This document shows positions 50,192 to 58,605 of a DNA stretch of 64,000 nt, in pieces. Each line of letters starts with the position of its first letter. Position 1 is the first letter of the stretch. A program made the translations under genes and the position numbers. The notes under the pieces are model-generated. The model was given only the letters and a program-made list of their open reading frames with translations. It ran no database searches and was not told the origin of the DNA. The DNA is from an uncultured Clostridia bacterium (GTDB lineage Bacteria; Bacillota; Clostridia; Oscillospirales; Ruminococcaceae), in contig CANDEV010000001.1 in NCBI GenBank assembly GCA_947383835.1, forward strand, positions 124,001 through 188,000. Reading direction: 5' to 3'.

Positions 50192-50530
50192 TCATTTTAT
50201 CCTTTTACCTCCGAAAGCGTGTATCGTCCTCGTCCCTTTTGTCACACGACCGTGGTGCGGGACGCCCTTGGGTATAAACAACTCGTCCCCCGAATGTAAA
50301 ATATGCTCCTCGCCTTCAAAAATCTCCGTGTACTCACCCGACACACAAAAAACGTATTCGTCAAATTCGTGGACGTTTTCATTTGACTCCCTGTCTGCAT
50401 AATAAGTCCAGAAAGCAATCTGACCGCCATCCGCGCCCTCGTAATAATATCCGTCAATATCCTTCGTGTTCTGCTGACTTTTGTCAATATGATTTAATTT
50501 ATTTTTCATAAATTCGGGAAAATCCTTCAT
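50192..50530 (-). CDS. Cupin-domain protein
   Basis: A 112-residue single-domain cupin. ENVHEFDEYVFCVSGEYTEI is the first metal-binding motif and HSGDELFIPKGVPHHGRV the second. The role of such small cupins (sugar, metal or thiol binding) is not predictable. AGGAG precedes the ATG. It lies between the intact DUF402 gene and the deleted copy. Confidence 0.9.
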   Translation of the reverse strand: MKDFPEFMKNKLNHIDKSQQNTKDIDGYYYEGADGGQIAFWTYYADRESNENVHEFDEYVFCVSGEYTEIFEGEEHILHSGDELFIPKGVPHHGRVTKGTRTIHAFGGKRIK

Positions 50531-50540
50531 ATATTTCTCC

Positions 50541-50673
50541 TATCACACATTTTTTTTAACATTATCATTGATTTCAATTATTTTTACGCGGACTTTAAAA
50601 TATTTTCGCATCATAGCTGCGTTTTATCTATGTCCAGACGTTTTTGGTCATGTTGTATCGCTCCTTTATTTAT
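50541..50673 (-). pseudogene. Internally deleted duplicate of the DUF402 gene
   Basis: The minus strand begins like the 5' end of the gene at 49564-50166 (upstream GGAGCGATACAACATGAC, a near match of that gene's start region, then CAAAAACGTCTGGAC) and jumps directly to its last ~95 bp (AAAATACGATGC... to the stop region TGTGTGATAGGAG). The two parts meet at GTCC, which is present at both break points in the intact copy. Some 480 bp are missing, so only a scar is left. Confidence 0.8.
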
Positions 50674-50791
50674 CAATAGCCAAATAAAAAATCCCTTTTA
50701 CCTTTCATGTTGATAAATGCCTAAAATAAAAATTCTTCGACTAAATGACGAAGGATCCAGTTACCCAATACGGATAACTGCCTACTAAATT

Positions 50792-51343
50792 TCAATGTTT
50801 AGTTTTTTTCTTATGAAGTCTTAATTCTACATTTCTTCTGTCCGCAATTTTTTGGAACTCATTAGCAACATAGGAACATCTTTCTTTTTCTGTCATTACA
50901 GATAGGTTGTCATTGGACTTGATTTGGTTCAAGGCTTCTTGAAGTTCGGAAAGTTCCAACAAATTAACTGCCACACAAAAGAAAGTTTTTTTACGACCAT
51001 CATTGAAATTTAAAAGTAGATAGTCGAGGATTCTCATTTTTTCTTTCTGTTCAAAATTATAGGCATCAATGCCTATTTCCCGCGCTTTCTCCAAATCTGA
51101 CTTTTGCCGCTGATGTGTTATAAAAGAATCGAACTGGTCAATAAATTGATATTTTTCACATGGATATTGTTTACATTTGAAGCAATATTCGATATTCCCC
51201 TGCTCTATGCTACATCGTGCAATTTTACAGGATTGATTACCATTGCCACAACCACCACAATATTTCCATAAAAATAAGGGACACAAGCCACAATTTAATC
51301 CGCAAAGGGATAACAGTATGTTTTTCCGTGTAAATCCTTTCAA
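50792..51343 (-). CDS. DUF3795 domain protein
   Basis: About 183 residues. SLCGLNCGLCPLFLWKYCGG, then GNGNQSCKIARCSIEQGN and EYCFKCKQYPCEKY, is the cysteine-rich DUF3795 signature; the C-terminal half is helical. The frame opens at TTG 51382, but TTG 51343, 6 nt after AGGAGAG, is better placed. The gene is markedly more AT-rich than its neighbours, and its 5' side is joined to a broken acetyltransferase, so it was probably brought in by recombination. Confidence 0.8.
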   Translation of the reverse strand: MKGFTRKNILLSLCGLNCGLCPLFLWKYCGGCGNGNQSCKIARCSIEQGNIEYCFKCKQYPCEKYQFIDQFDSFITHQRQKSDLEKAREIGIDAYNFEQKEKMRILDYLLLNFNDGRKKTFFCVAVNLLELSELQEALNQIKSNDNLSVMTEKERCSYVANEFQKIADRRNVELRLHKKKTKH

Positions 51344-51367
51344 AATAAGCTCTCCTACAAATTCCAA

Positions 51368-51428
51368 TATCTTTGTTATCAAATTTTCTCAGTATAAGTC
51401 TCTCTGTTTCAAGTATTGAAACCGACAT
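51368..51428 (-). pseudogene. Truncated GNAT acetyltransferase start
   Basis: ATG 51428 encodes MSVSILETERLILRKFDNKD-I, the standard first 20 residues of RimJ/RimL-type acetyltransferases. Homology then stops abruptly near 51368 where the DUF3795 sequence takes over, leaving only the N-terminal strand. Confidence 0.75.
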
Positions 51429-51452
51429 TATATTTCCTCCGCAACTTTCGAT

Positions 51453-52313
51453 TTATAGCAGCGTTTTCACGCTCTCGCTTATCTTCCTCGCAACATAGGG
51501 ATTATTCATAGTGTACAGATGTATGCCGTCCACGCCGCTTGAAATAAGGTCAACAATTTGGTCAACGGCATATGCAATTCCCGCGTCGCGCAGCGCTTCG
51601 GGATTATTTTCATATTTCTGCATCATTTTGGCAAATTTTGCAGGGAGACTTGCTCCGCACATTGAAACCATGCGCTCTATCTGCTTTTTGTTTGTGACAG
51701 GCATAATTCCCGCCTCCACGGGGACGGTCACCCCTGCAATATCCAGCATTTCACGGTACTTATGGAACGCCGCGTTGTCAAAGAAAAGCTGGGACATAAG
51801 GTGCTCCGCGCCCGCCTCTATCTTGATTTTCAGATTGTTGATGTCCTCGGAGAAGCTTTTCGCCTCAAGGTGACACTCGGGATAGCAAGCACCCGAAACG
51901 TGAAAATCCCCGTTTTCCTTGATAAAGCGGGTCAGATCGCTTGCATACTCAAATTCATGGAGACGGGGCACATCGGGATTCACGTCCCCACGCAGGGCAA
52001 GGATATTTTCAATGCCCCTTTCGCGGAACTGCCCCAAAATGGTGCGGACGCTTTCCTTGGTGCTGTAAACGCAGGTAAGGTGCGCCGCAGAGGGTATGCC
52101 CAGCTCGTTCTGAATATAGGCGGCAATGTCGCAAGTCTTTGTGTCCGAGGCGTTTCCGCCCGCGCCGTAGGTAACGCTGATAAAATCGGGGGAAAGATCT
52201 TTCATTTCCGCAAGAGTGTTATAGACAGTCTCGATAGAGCTTGTCTTTTTCGGCGGAAAAACCTCGAATGACAGGACAGTTCTGCCCTTATTAAAAAGTG
52301 ATGACAGTTTCAT
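51453..52313 (-). CDS. metF: Methylenetetrahydrofolate reductase
   Basis: A 286-residue FAD TIM barrel reducing 5,10-methylene-THF to 5-methyl-THF, the methyl donor for MetH (encoded at 40759-43158). SFEVFPPKKTSSIETVYNTL carries the catalytic Glu, followed by SVTYGAGG, AHLTCVYSTKES, LALRGD, YPECH and AGIMPVTN. AAGGAG precedes the ATG. Its transcript may come from upstream genes (52326 and beyond), only 12 bp away. Confidence 0.95.
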   Translation of the reverse strand: MKLSSLFNKGRTVLSFEVFPPKKTSSIETVYNTLAEMKDLSPDFISVTYGAGGNASDTKTCDIAAYIQNELGIPSAAHLTCVYSTKESVRTILGQFRERGIENILALRGDVNPDVPRLHEFEYASDLTRFIKENGDFHVSGACYPECHLEAKSFSEDINNLKIKIEAGAEHLMSQLFFDNAAFHKYREMLDIAGVTVPVEAGIMPVTNKKQIERMVSMCGASLPAKFAKMMQKYENNPEALRDAGIAYAVDQIVDLISSGVDGIHLYTMNNPYVARKISESVKTLL

Positions 52314-52325
52314 ATGTTTTCTCCT

Positions 52326-52622
52326 TTATTTGTTTAATTTTTCTATATTTTGGCGCAGAACGTCAATTTCCTTTTGCAGTTTTAAAATTTCCGACATAAC
52401 ATTTTGCTCGGTTTTTATGCGTAACTCCTCGGCAAGCTTTTTTTCTGCCAGATAAAGGTACTTATCCATAACGGCAATAACCTCCGCAGCGGTCATGTCG
52501 GAGGTTATTTCTGCGTTATCCGTTTTCATAAGAGCCGCCGCGCGGTATTTCAGGGACTCAATTTCATCGATTATCTCCGCCGTTTTGGACGGAATTTTTG
52601 CGTGTTCTTTTTTCTTTCCGCC
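52326..52622 (-). CDS. Small coiled-coil protein
   Basis: A 98-residue charged, helical protein (starts MGGKKKEHAKIPSK; ends ILKLQKEIDVLRQNIEKLNK, a coiled coil). No function known. ATG 52622 with GAAAGGA upstream is preferred; the open frame continues to 52742 through the repeat cassette. The 5' leader, ribosome binding site and first codons (MGGK) are shared almost exactly with the gene at 52749-53429 through a duplicated cassette. Confidence 0.75.
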   Translation of the reverse strand, partial: GGKKKEHAKIPSKTAEIIDEIESLKYRAAALMKTDNAEITSDMTAAEVIAVMDKYLYLAEKKLAEELRIKTEQNVMSEILKLQKEIDVLRQNIEKLNK

Positions 52623-52786
52623 CATAGCGTTTCCTTTCAAAATAACTTTTCGGGGGACAGTTACACGTCCCCGCCAAAAGCAAACTAGAGTTGCAATTTG
52701 TCTCCCGCCCCTTGATAGGGGCTGCATAAAGTTACTGCACATTGTATTTCACTTTGGGGTAGAACAGGGGTCAAGGCTCAGCCTTG
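52616..52786 (-). repeat. ~170-bp leader cassette, copy 1
   Basis: On the minus strand: CAAGGCTGAGCCTTG, then a stop for the upstream gene, GCCCCTATCAAGGGGC hairpin, GCAACTCTAGTTTGC hairpin, GGGGACGTGTAACTGTCCCC hairpin, GAAAGGA ribosome binding site and ATGGGCGGAAA. Copy 2 at 53423-53591 is the same along its whole length with scattered changes. The second hairpin is GCAA/TTGC here and ACAA/TTGT in copy 2, a compensatory change. Confidence 0.75.
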
Positions 52787-53429
52787 GCAGCAAAAAGTCG
52801 ATAATTTCCTCCGCTGCGCCGCAGCAGTCCTCGGAAAAAAGCTTCTCAAACCAGTTTTCACATGGTACTGTCTGTAATTCTCCTCTTTTGCGGTACGCCG
52901 TACTTGCAGGCGGCATTGGCTTGTTGTTGACCGCCCACACCGCTTCGAGAATTTTCCACGCATTTATATGAGCAAGGTATCTCCTTTTCAACGCGTCAGA
53001 CGTTTCAAGCTTTATTTTCGCCGTCATAAGCCAGTGATACAGACCGTCCCTGACCTTTTGCGGAGTGCGGTAACTCTCGTACTTTTGCTTGGCAAGAGCC
53101 ATTATTTCGGATAGCCGACCGTCTCTGTCGAATGCAATTTCCGCGTCAAGATAGTGATAAACGTCCATAGGTTCGGCGTTCAGTTTTTCCACGGCGTGTT
53201 CGTAAGTCAAAAATGAAGTTTCCACAAGAATACCGTCGGTAAAATGGGTTTCAAAGCAATGCCTGCCGCACAGCGCAATAATGTCCACGTCTGAATTTTC
53301 CGAAGCACAGCTGCAAGCAGCAGAGCCTGTAAGCAGTACACCGCTTACAGCTCTGTCTTTGGTAAGATTTTCAAGCTCACGGTTGAATATATCACGCTGT
53401 TTTGTGCTGTTTTCAACTTTTCCGCCCAT
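52749..53429 (-). CDS. Nucleotidyltransferase-fold protein
   Basis: A 226-residue protein. GVLLTGSAACSCASENSDVD-I is the pol-beta nucleotidyltransferase motif GS-x(9-11)-D-x-D, with a following ETSFLTYEHAVEKL region and helical C-terminal part (LYHWLMTAKIKLETSDALKR). Members adenylylate proteins or drugs. The last codons, ...SLDPCSTPK and stop, are encoded by the repeat cassette, so the natural C-terminus may have been altered. ATG 53429 follows GAAAGGA. Confidence 0.8.
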   Translation of the reverse strand: MGGKVENSTKQRDIFNRELENLTKDRAVSGVLLTGSAACSCASENSDVDIIALCGRHCFETHFTDGILVETSFLTYEHAVEKLNAEPMDVYHYLDAEIAFDRDGRLSEIMALAKQKYESYRTPQKVRDGLYHWLMTAKIKLETSDALKRRYLAHINAWKILEAVWAVNNKPMPPASTAYRKRGELQTVPCENWFEKLFSEDCCGAAEEIIDFLLPRLSLDPCSTPK

Positions 53430-53591
53430 AACGGTTCCTTTCAAAAATAATTTTGCTGGGGACAGCTACCCGTCCCCGCAAAAAACAAATCAGAGTTGTA
53501 ATTTGTACCCTGCCCCTTTATAGGGGCTTGATAAAGTTCAGTGTACTCGTTTCCAACGTTGGGGTATAACAGGGGTCAAGGCTCAGCCTTG
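53423..53591 (-). repeat. ~170-bp leader cassette, copy 2
   Basis: Same order as copy 1: CAAGGCTGAGCCTTG containing the TGA stop of the esterase gene, GCCCCTATAAAGGGGC hairpin, ACAACTCTGATTTGT hairpin, GGGGACGGGTAGCTGTCCCC hairpin, GAAAGGA and ATGGGCGGAAA. It lies between the acetylesterase and nucleotidyltransferase genes. The copies are in direct orientation about 805 bp apart. Confidence 0.75.
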
Positions 53592-55108
53592 TCGTTACGT
53601 GAGGTGCGGAATGGCGCAAGAGGAATACCGTTCTTGCCGAACACAGTCACCTCGCCGTAGTTAGTCCAATTATAACGCAGATAAACAGGCTCGGCAACCT
53701 CTGCGGAACGTACGAATATCTTGTCCCCCTTGAACCATGCGTCCGCAGGGTGATACTTTTTATCCTTGCCCGCAATTTCAAATCCGAGAGCCTTTTCGCC
53801 TTTAAGCTCGAAGCCGTCCCCCGCATGGTCAAATGTCAGCATAATACCGCCGTCGGTGTACTCGTGGGACTTATAAATTGCCCCGTAAGCCTCGTCCGCG
53901 GAAATTTTGCCGTACACATGATACAAAGCCTGCAACGCAAGACGTTCGCCAACAGGTTCTTTGTCGATAGGGTGAATGTTGTTAAACTCACCCCTGTCAA
54001 GAATTACCGCAATGCCTGTGTTTGCCGTGGTTTGGTGTACCCTCATCTGCGCCTCGCGGATCTTGCACCAGTGCTTGAAATCCTCGTCACCCTCGTTCAT
54101 GAACATGGGAAGCTGAACGAAAATAAACGGCAGACGGTCGTCCTCCCAATCGGTGCGCCACTGCTCGATAAGCGCCTTGAAAAGCTTGTAGTATGTGTCC
54201 GGCTTGTGGTCGTCGCTTTCGCCCTGATAGTATATAAATCCCGCCAGCGTATAGGGACATATCCTGCTTATCATAGTCTCATAAAGCCCGCCGGGACGGA
54301 ACTGCGATCTGGGTCCCATTGGCTCTGGCCAACGGCATGGACCCGCATACTCCTGCGCGCCCTCCCATGTTGGATTTGGCGTATTCGCGTAATATTCGTT
54401 TATCTTGGGCTGCCACTCATTGTGCCATTCCTCGTATTCCGCAAGCTCCTTTAAGTAGCCCTCCATGGTTTTTTCTTCCATTGCTTTATCGTACTCGTCA
54501 ACATATGTTTTGGTGTCAGCGTCCTGCTCCAGAGCCTTGCGGCTTATCCAGTTGGAGGCGGAAGTCCCTCCCCAGTTACAGCCGATAACTCCCACGGTTA
54601 CGCCAAGTGCAGCAGCAAGCTTCCGTGCAAAGTAATACCCCACAGCGGAGTAATTCGCAGCGGTATCGGGAGCGGCAACACTCCAACTGCCGTTCCGTTC
54701 CGCAAAATGGAAATAATCATCAATATATGCAATTTTTTGAGTGTAGTAGAACCGCACGTTCACGTCCTTGATATTTGCAAGAACTTCCTTTCCGTTAAGG
54801 GCGTTCTGCAATTCAAGCTCCATGTTGGACTGTCCTCCCGCAAGCCAAACCTCGCCGATCATAACGTCATGGAGTACTGTCTCCCCGCCACTGTTGTCGG
54901 TAACTTTAAGCTCGTAAGGACCTCCCGCCTCCATTGGCGGCAGAACAGCTTTCCACTTTCCGCTTTCGGCGCGGACGGTGACGGACTTCCCGCAAAGCTC
55001 CACGGTAACATCGGTTGCGGTGTAAGCGCAGCCCCATATGTTGATATTTTTGTTTCTCTGCAAAACCATGTGGTCTGTAAAAACAGCAGCCAAATTAAAG
55101 CAAGCCAT
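53576..55108 (-). CDS. Sialate O-acetylesterase-type carbohydrate esterase
   Basis: A 510-residue SGNH-fold esterase. AGGQSNMELEL carries the nucleophile Ser, YYQGESD and FVQLPMF are conserved, and NNIHPIDKEPVGERLA holds the Asp-x-x-His-type end of the triad. An N-terminal beta domain (ITNIWGCAYT-like) precedes the catalytic part. It removes O-acetyl groups from sialic acid or acetylated xylan; no signal peptide is present, so action on imported sugars is likely. Start 55108 follows GGAGG. The last codons DKAEP and stop come from the repeat cassette. Confidence 0.88.
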   Translation of the reverse strand: MACFNLAAVFTDHMVLQRNKNINIWGCAYTATDVTVELCGKSVTVRAESGKWKAVLPPMEAGGPYELKVTDNSGGETVLHDVMIGEVWLAGGQSNMELELQNALNGKEVLANIKDVNVRFYYTQKIAYIDDYFHFAERNGSWSVAAPDTAANYSAVGYYFARKLAAALGVTVGVIGCNWGGTSASNWISRKALEQDADTKTYVDEYDKAMEEKTMEGYLKELAEYEEWHNEWQPKINEYYANTPNPTWEGAQEYAGPCRWPEPMGPRSQFRPGGLYETMISRICPYTLAGFIYYQGESDDHKPDTYYKLFKALIEQWRTDWEDDRLPFIFVQLPMFMNEGDEDFKHWCKIREAQMRVHQTTANTGIAVILDRGEFNNIHPIDKEPVGERLALQALYHVYGKISADEAYGAIYKSHEYTDGGIMLTFDHAGDGFELKGEKALGFEIAGKDKKYHPADAWFKGDKIFVRSAEVAEPVYLRYNWTNYGEVTVFGKNGIPLAPFRTSRNDKAEP

Positions 55109-55524
55109 AGAAAAAACCTCCAAAAAATATAATAATACTAAAGGATAATATATCTATTATTTTACAGCAAAATTCCCATAAAATCAATAGGTTTCGGAAA
55201 TTTTACGCGAAAGTCATCGCAGCTCGGCAATGGAAACCATACAAAAGCAAATAAAATGACAGCGTGAAATGGTTTGCTCATACATATATTTACAAAAAAT
55301 CGTTGAGACGGCGGTGTGAAATCCATTGCGGAGCAGTACAAATATGTGTTTTATCATGAAAACCATGGCGAGAATTTCTAAAACGGTGATTAGCTTTGCG
55401 TTTTACTATGTTTTAATATATGGCTGCTGCTTCAATTATTTTTTACAATATTACCGCCGCTGTTTACTATCATATTTTTTAGAAACTCAAAAGTATTTGA
55501 TATACAAAATATTCGGTTAAATTT
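55109..55524. other. Intergenic region with possible gene debris
   Basis: This ~415-bp AT-rich stretch has no credible gene. One plus-strand frame at about 55310-55380 reads VKSIAEQYKYVFYHENHGE and then stops; it looks protein-like but has no start or ribosome binding site and may be debris. A longer frame at 55326-55520 is low-complexity and unsupported. The esterase promoter should lie in the first ~60 bp but is not clear. Confidence 0.4.
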
Positions 55525-55559
55525 AAAAGGACTGCATAGAAAATCTACGCAGTCCTTTT
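55525..55559. terminator. Bidirectional terminator downstream of the EamA gene
   Basis: AAAAGGACTGC (55525-55535) pairs with GCAGTCCTTTT (55549-55559), with ATTTTTC on the plus side and AAATTT on the minus side. Confidence 0.82.
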
Positions 55560-55607
55560 ATTTTTCTCACTACAGCCGAAATTTTCGGCACTGTTCAAGC
55601 AATTATA

Positions 55608-56450
55608 TCAATTCCCGTAAAGCTGAAATGCAACAACACCGATAACGCAAATTATACTGCCGATCAAATTCAGCCTTGAATATGTTTCTTTTCGTATCAG
55701 ACCTATCGCGAACAGCGTTACAAGGATCATCGGCTGTACAAACGCGTAATCCGAAAAACTTATTGAAATTACCGCATTTTCGGCAAGCATACCTATAGTA
55801 TTTGGTATTCTCGCAAGAATGACCTTTACCGCGCCCTTAGAATTTTTTTGGAATATGTTTTTTGGCGCCGCTTTGGGAATTGTTATTACCGAAATAATTA
55901 TAAGCGCGGGCAAAAGCTGCATTGTGGAGGAAGCGTATTCCGAAAAGCTTTTTATTACCAGTCCGTAGCTGAATTTTGAGGCAAGATACAGTACCAGCGG
56001 AACAATGATTTGGCGGTAATTTATCTTTTTGTCAGCTCCCGACCTTGCTATAAAAACAAGCCCACATACCGTAACTGCAATAAAAATAAATTTCGGAATG
56101 CTTGCATTTGCGCCGCACAAAATATCGGTCAAATAGGAAACGAACAGATTTACTCCCAACCACGCTTTAAGCTCAAATGCCGAAAGCTGTTTAAGCACCA
56201 ATACGCTTGTCTGGAATTCAATCATTTTACACGCGGCAATAAACAGCACCGCCGCAAAAGCCTGCGGAGAAAAATCAAAGTAAATTTCCTGAAAAGGCAG
56301 GCTCAGAGCAAGAAAAACCGACATTGACGAACACATCAAAAAGGTAAATTCATTTCCCGAAAGCTTTGCGGTCGATGCGGCATATTTATCGCTTAGGGAC
56401 GATATTGTGTAACAGCAGGTCACGGTGAGCATAAGTGCAAAAACGTTCAT
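55608..56450 (-). CDS. EamA/DMT-family transporter
   Basis: A 280-residue protein with about ten membrane helices in two halves (starts MNVFALMLTVTCCYTISSLS; ends LNLIGSIICVIGVVAFQLYG), typical of drug/metabolite permeases. In this position, after an oxidoreductase and an isomerase, it may carry a sugar or sugar acid. The ATG lies 3 bp after the stop of the oxidoreductase gene, so it depends on translational coupling; its own ribosome binding site is weak. Confidence 0.83.
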   Translation of the reverse strand: MNVFALMLTVTCCYTISSLSDKYAASTAKLSGNEFTFLMCSSMSVFLALSLPFQEIYFDFSPQAFAAVLFIAACKMIEFQTSVLVLKQLSAFELKAWLGVNLFVSYLTDILCGANASIPKFIFIAVTVCGLVFIARSGADKKINYRQIIVPLVLYLASKFSYGLVIKSFSEYASSTMQLLPALIIISVITIPKAAPKNIFQKNSKGAVKVILARIPNTIGMLAENAVISISFSDYAFVQPMILVTLFAIGLIRKETYSRLNLIGSIICVIGVVAFQLYGN

Positions 56451-56453
56451 TTT

Positions 56454-57626
56454 TTACCATCTTACCTTCCAGCGTTCGTTCAGAGCATTTTCCGTGTCGG
56501 AATTCTGAGGGGTATTCTTTTCAATATTTTCATTTTTGCAAAGCTCCGCAAGGTGCTGCTCAAACAGCTTTTCATCTGTGGGGATCTCCGCCCAATCATC
56601 AGTCCACGAGGACAAATATGCAGCATTTGAAATTGACAGGGAATTAAGTCCCTCGCGACCGTCGGCAATAAGCTCCGTACCGTCGAGAATAGCTTCGGCA
56701 AAGGCTTCAAGGACGGTTGAATGTCCGTCGGGAGCGTCCTCGGAATATTCCTCATACTCTGTTTCGGGACACAAAAATCCCTCCTTTGATGTGAAGCAAA
56801 ATTCACGTTCGGGTACCTTAAGCTTCCACCATTTCAGCTTTCCGTTTTCAAGAACAAGCTTGCCAAGGTCGCCCGAAATTTCAAGACGGTTAGTGCCGGG
56901 GGCTTCTCCCGTGGTGGAAATAAACGTTGCAGTTGCGCCGTTTTCGTACTCCCCGTAAATCGTAACATCGTCCTCAACGTCAATATTGTGGTACTTTCCC
57001 GCAGCGCAGAATGCCCGTATCCTTTTGGGCATACCGAATATCCATTGCCACAGATCAAGATTGTGGGGTGCTTGATTTAACAGCACACCGCCGCCCTCGC
57101 CGTTCCATGTGGCGCGCCAGCTTCCCGAATTGTAATAAGCCTGTGTGCGATACCAGTTTGTGACGATCCAAACCAGTCTTTTTGGCTTTCCGAGAGCGCC
57201 GCTCTGCACTATTTCGCGAGCCTTTTTGTAAATGGGGTCTGTCCGCTGATTGAACATTATACCGAATTTTACTCCCGCCTTTTCAGCTGCCTCGTTCATT
57301 TCCCGAACCTGCCGCGCGTACACGCCTGCGGGCTTTTCGGTAAGAACGTGAATACCTCTTTTGAAGCACTCTATCGCGTAGGTGGGGTGGTCGTAATGGG
57401 GTACGGCAATAAGCGCGGCGTCAATAAGACCGCTGTCAAGCATTTTTTCCGCACTGTCAAAACAAGCCAAAGACGGCAGCTTTTTCTGCGCATTTTCAAG
57501 TCTTTGAGGGTCAATGTCGGCAACAGCCGTGACCTCAACTTTAGGACATTTTCCGTCGATCACGTTCTGCAAATGTCCGCTGCCCATATTTCCGACACCG
57601 ATTATTCCGAGACGAATTTTTTTCAT
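56454..57626 (-). CDS. Gfo/Idh/MocA-family NAD(P)-dependent oxidoreductase
   Basis: A 390-residue enzyme. GIIGVGNMGSGHLQNV is the Rossmann dinucleotide motif, VLTEKPAGVYARQV the EKP motif with the catalytic Lys, and LLNQAPHNLDLWQWIFG the substrate-binding region with His. The family oxidises sugars, inositols or their derivatives; with the neighbouring TIM-barrel isomerase it suggests sugar acid or inositol-type catabolism. GGAGTG precedes ATG 57626. It starts 14 bp after the isomerase stop. Confidence 0.92.
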   Translation of the reverse strand: MKKIRLGIIGVGNMGSGHLQNVIDGKCPKVEVTAVADIDPQRLENAQKKLPSLACFDSAEKMLDSGLIDAALIAVPHYDHPTYAIECFKRGIHVLTEKPAGVYARQVREMNEAAEKAGVKFGIMFNQRTDPIYKKAREIVQSGALGKPKRLVWIVTNWYRTQAYYNSGSWRATWNGEGGGVLLNQAPHNLDLWQWIFGMPKRIRAFCAAGKYHNIDVEDDVTIYGEYENGATATFISTTGEAPGTNRLEISGDLGKLVLENGKLKWWKLKVPEREFCFTSKEGFLCPETEYEEYSEDAPDGHSTVLEAFAEAILDGTELIADGREGLNSLSISNAAYLSSWTDDWAEIPTDEKLFEQHLAELCKNENIEKNTPQNSDTENALNERWKVRW

Positions 57627-57640
57627 AATAAACACTCCTA

Positions 57641-58462
57641 TCAAAGTAATTCTTTTAATGCCGAAACTGCCGCGTCAAATGCTTCTCTCGAAGATGAGTA
57701 GCAGTATTTTCTAGGCGCATTTTCACTGCCCCGTTCAAGCTTTTCAAAGCCTGAAAATACCGATAAATGCGGTTCAAGCGTCAGCACCTCTCCCGCATAA
57801 TTTTCAAGCAGGAACGGTATATTTCCCTCTCCTTTTCCCGCAGGGACAACCGAACCGTCCGACAAGGCGTCCTTGATGTGCATATACTCAACGTACGGAG
57901 CAAGAATTTCCCAAGCGGATTTTGTTTCCTGACCGCACTGAATGAAATTTGCGGGATCGAAAACCGCCTTCATTTCAGGGAAATTTTTATGTATTTCCCC
58001 GCACCGAGCGGCAATATCTCCGTAAATTCCCTTTTCGTTTTCATGGCACAAAAGAATGCCGCTGCCACGCGCCGCTTCAAGGAATTTTTCCAGACGGGAC
58101 ATTACCTCATCGGAATATTTTTCGGCATTTTCATGCAGTACGTAAAAGCTGAATATCCTCATATGCTTTGCGCCTAAAATATTTGCGGTTTCGATCTGCC
58201 TCTTGAATTTTTCAAGGTGAGGAGCAAAATCGTCCCCTATACCTATCTTTCCGAACGGAGAGCCGACAGACCACACAGCTAAGCCGTTCGCTTCCAGCCG
58301 TTGGCGTATCTCCCGCGCTTTTTCCATAGTAATATCGGAAACGTTTTCACCGTCCACGCCGCGGATCTCAAGGTAATCTATTCCGTTTTCAATCATTGCG
58401 GAAATTTGTTTGTCAAGATTTCCGTCCACCTCATCGGCAAACGCCGCAAGCTTGAATTTCAT
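57641..58462 (-). CDS. Sugar phosphate isomerase/epimerase (xylose isomerase-like TIM barrel)
   Basis: A 273-residue TIM-barrel protein of the AP-endonuclease-2 clan: KLAAFADEVDGNLDKQISAM and YLEIRGVDGENVSD at the start, CHENEKGIYGDIAARC and MKAVFDPANFIQCG with metal-binding residues, and YMHIKDALSDG. These enzymes isomerise or epimerise ketoses and inositol derivatives. AAAGGAGG precedes ATG 58462. It is first in a three-gene operon (isomerase, oxidoreductase, permease). Confidence 0.9.
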   Translation of the reverse strand: MKFKLAAFADEVDGNLDKQISAMIENGIDYLEIRGVDGENVSDITMEKAREIRQRLEANGLAVWSVGSPFGKIGIGDDFAPHLEKFKRQIETANILGAKHMRIFSFYVLHENAEKYSDEVMSRLEKFLEAARGSGILLCHENEKGIYGDIAARCGEIHKNFPEMKAVFDPANFIQCGQETKSAWEILAPYVEYMHIKDALSDGSVVPAGKGEGNIPFLLENYAGEVLTLEPHLSVFSGFEKLERGSENAPRKYCYSSSREAFDAAVSALKELL

Positions 58463-58495
58463 AAAAAATCCTCCTTTAAAATTTATGTTACAATC

Positions 58496-58524
58496 AGTAT
58501 ACATCAAAATAATTTGCATTTCAA
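58496..58524 (-). promoter_or_regulatory. Promoter of the isomerase operon
   Basis: Minus-strand TTGAAA (58524-58519), 17-bp spacer, TATACT (58501-58496). Confidence 0.7.
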
Positions 58525-58546
58525 TTGTTAATTTAAGCATTATATA

Positions 58547-58575
58547 TTGCAAATTCGCGCATAATATGGTATACT
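58547..58575 (+). promoter_or_regulatory. Promoter of the divergent AraC-family gene
   Basis: TTGCAA (58547-58552), 17-bp spacer, TATACT (58570-58575) preceded by TGG. The -35 boxes of the two divergent promoters are 22 bp apart, leaving room for one regulator site. Confidence 0.7.
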
Positions 58576-58605
58576 GAAATTAAAACTGCCAAAGGAGTAA
58601 TTTTT

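Noticed and set aside
55326..55520. 64-codon plus-strand frame after the acetylesterase gene
   Set aside because: Low-complexity aromatic translation, no ribosome binding site, and it ends just before a terminator belonging to the other strand.
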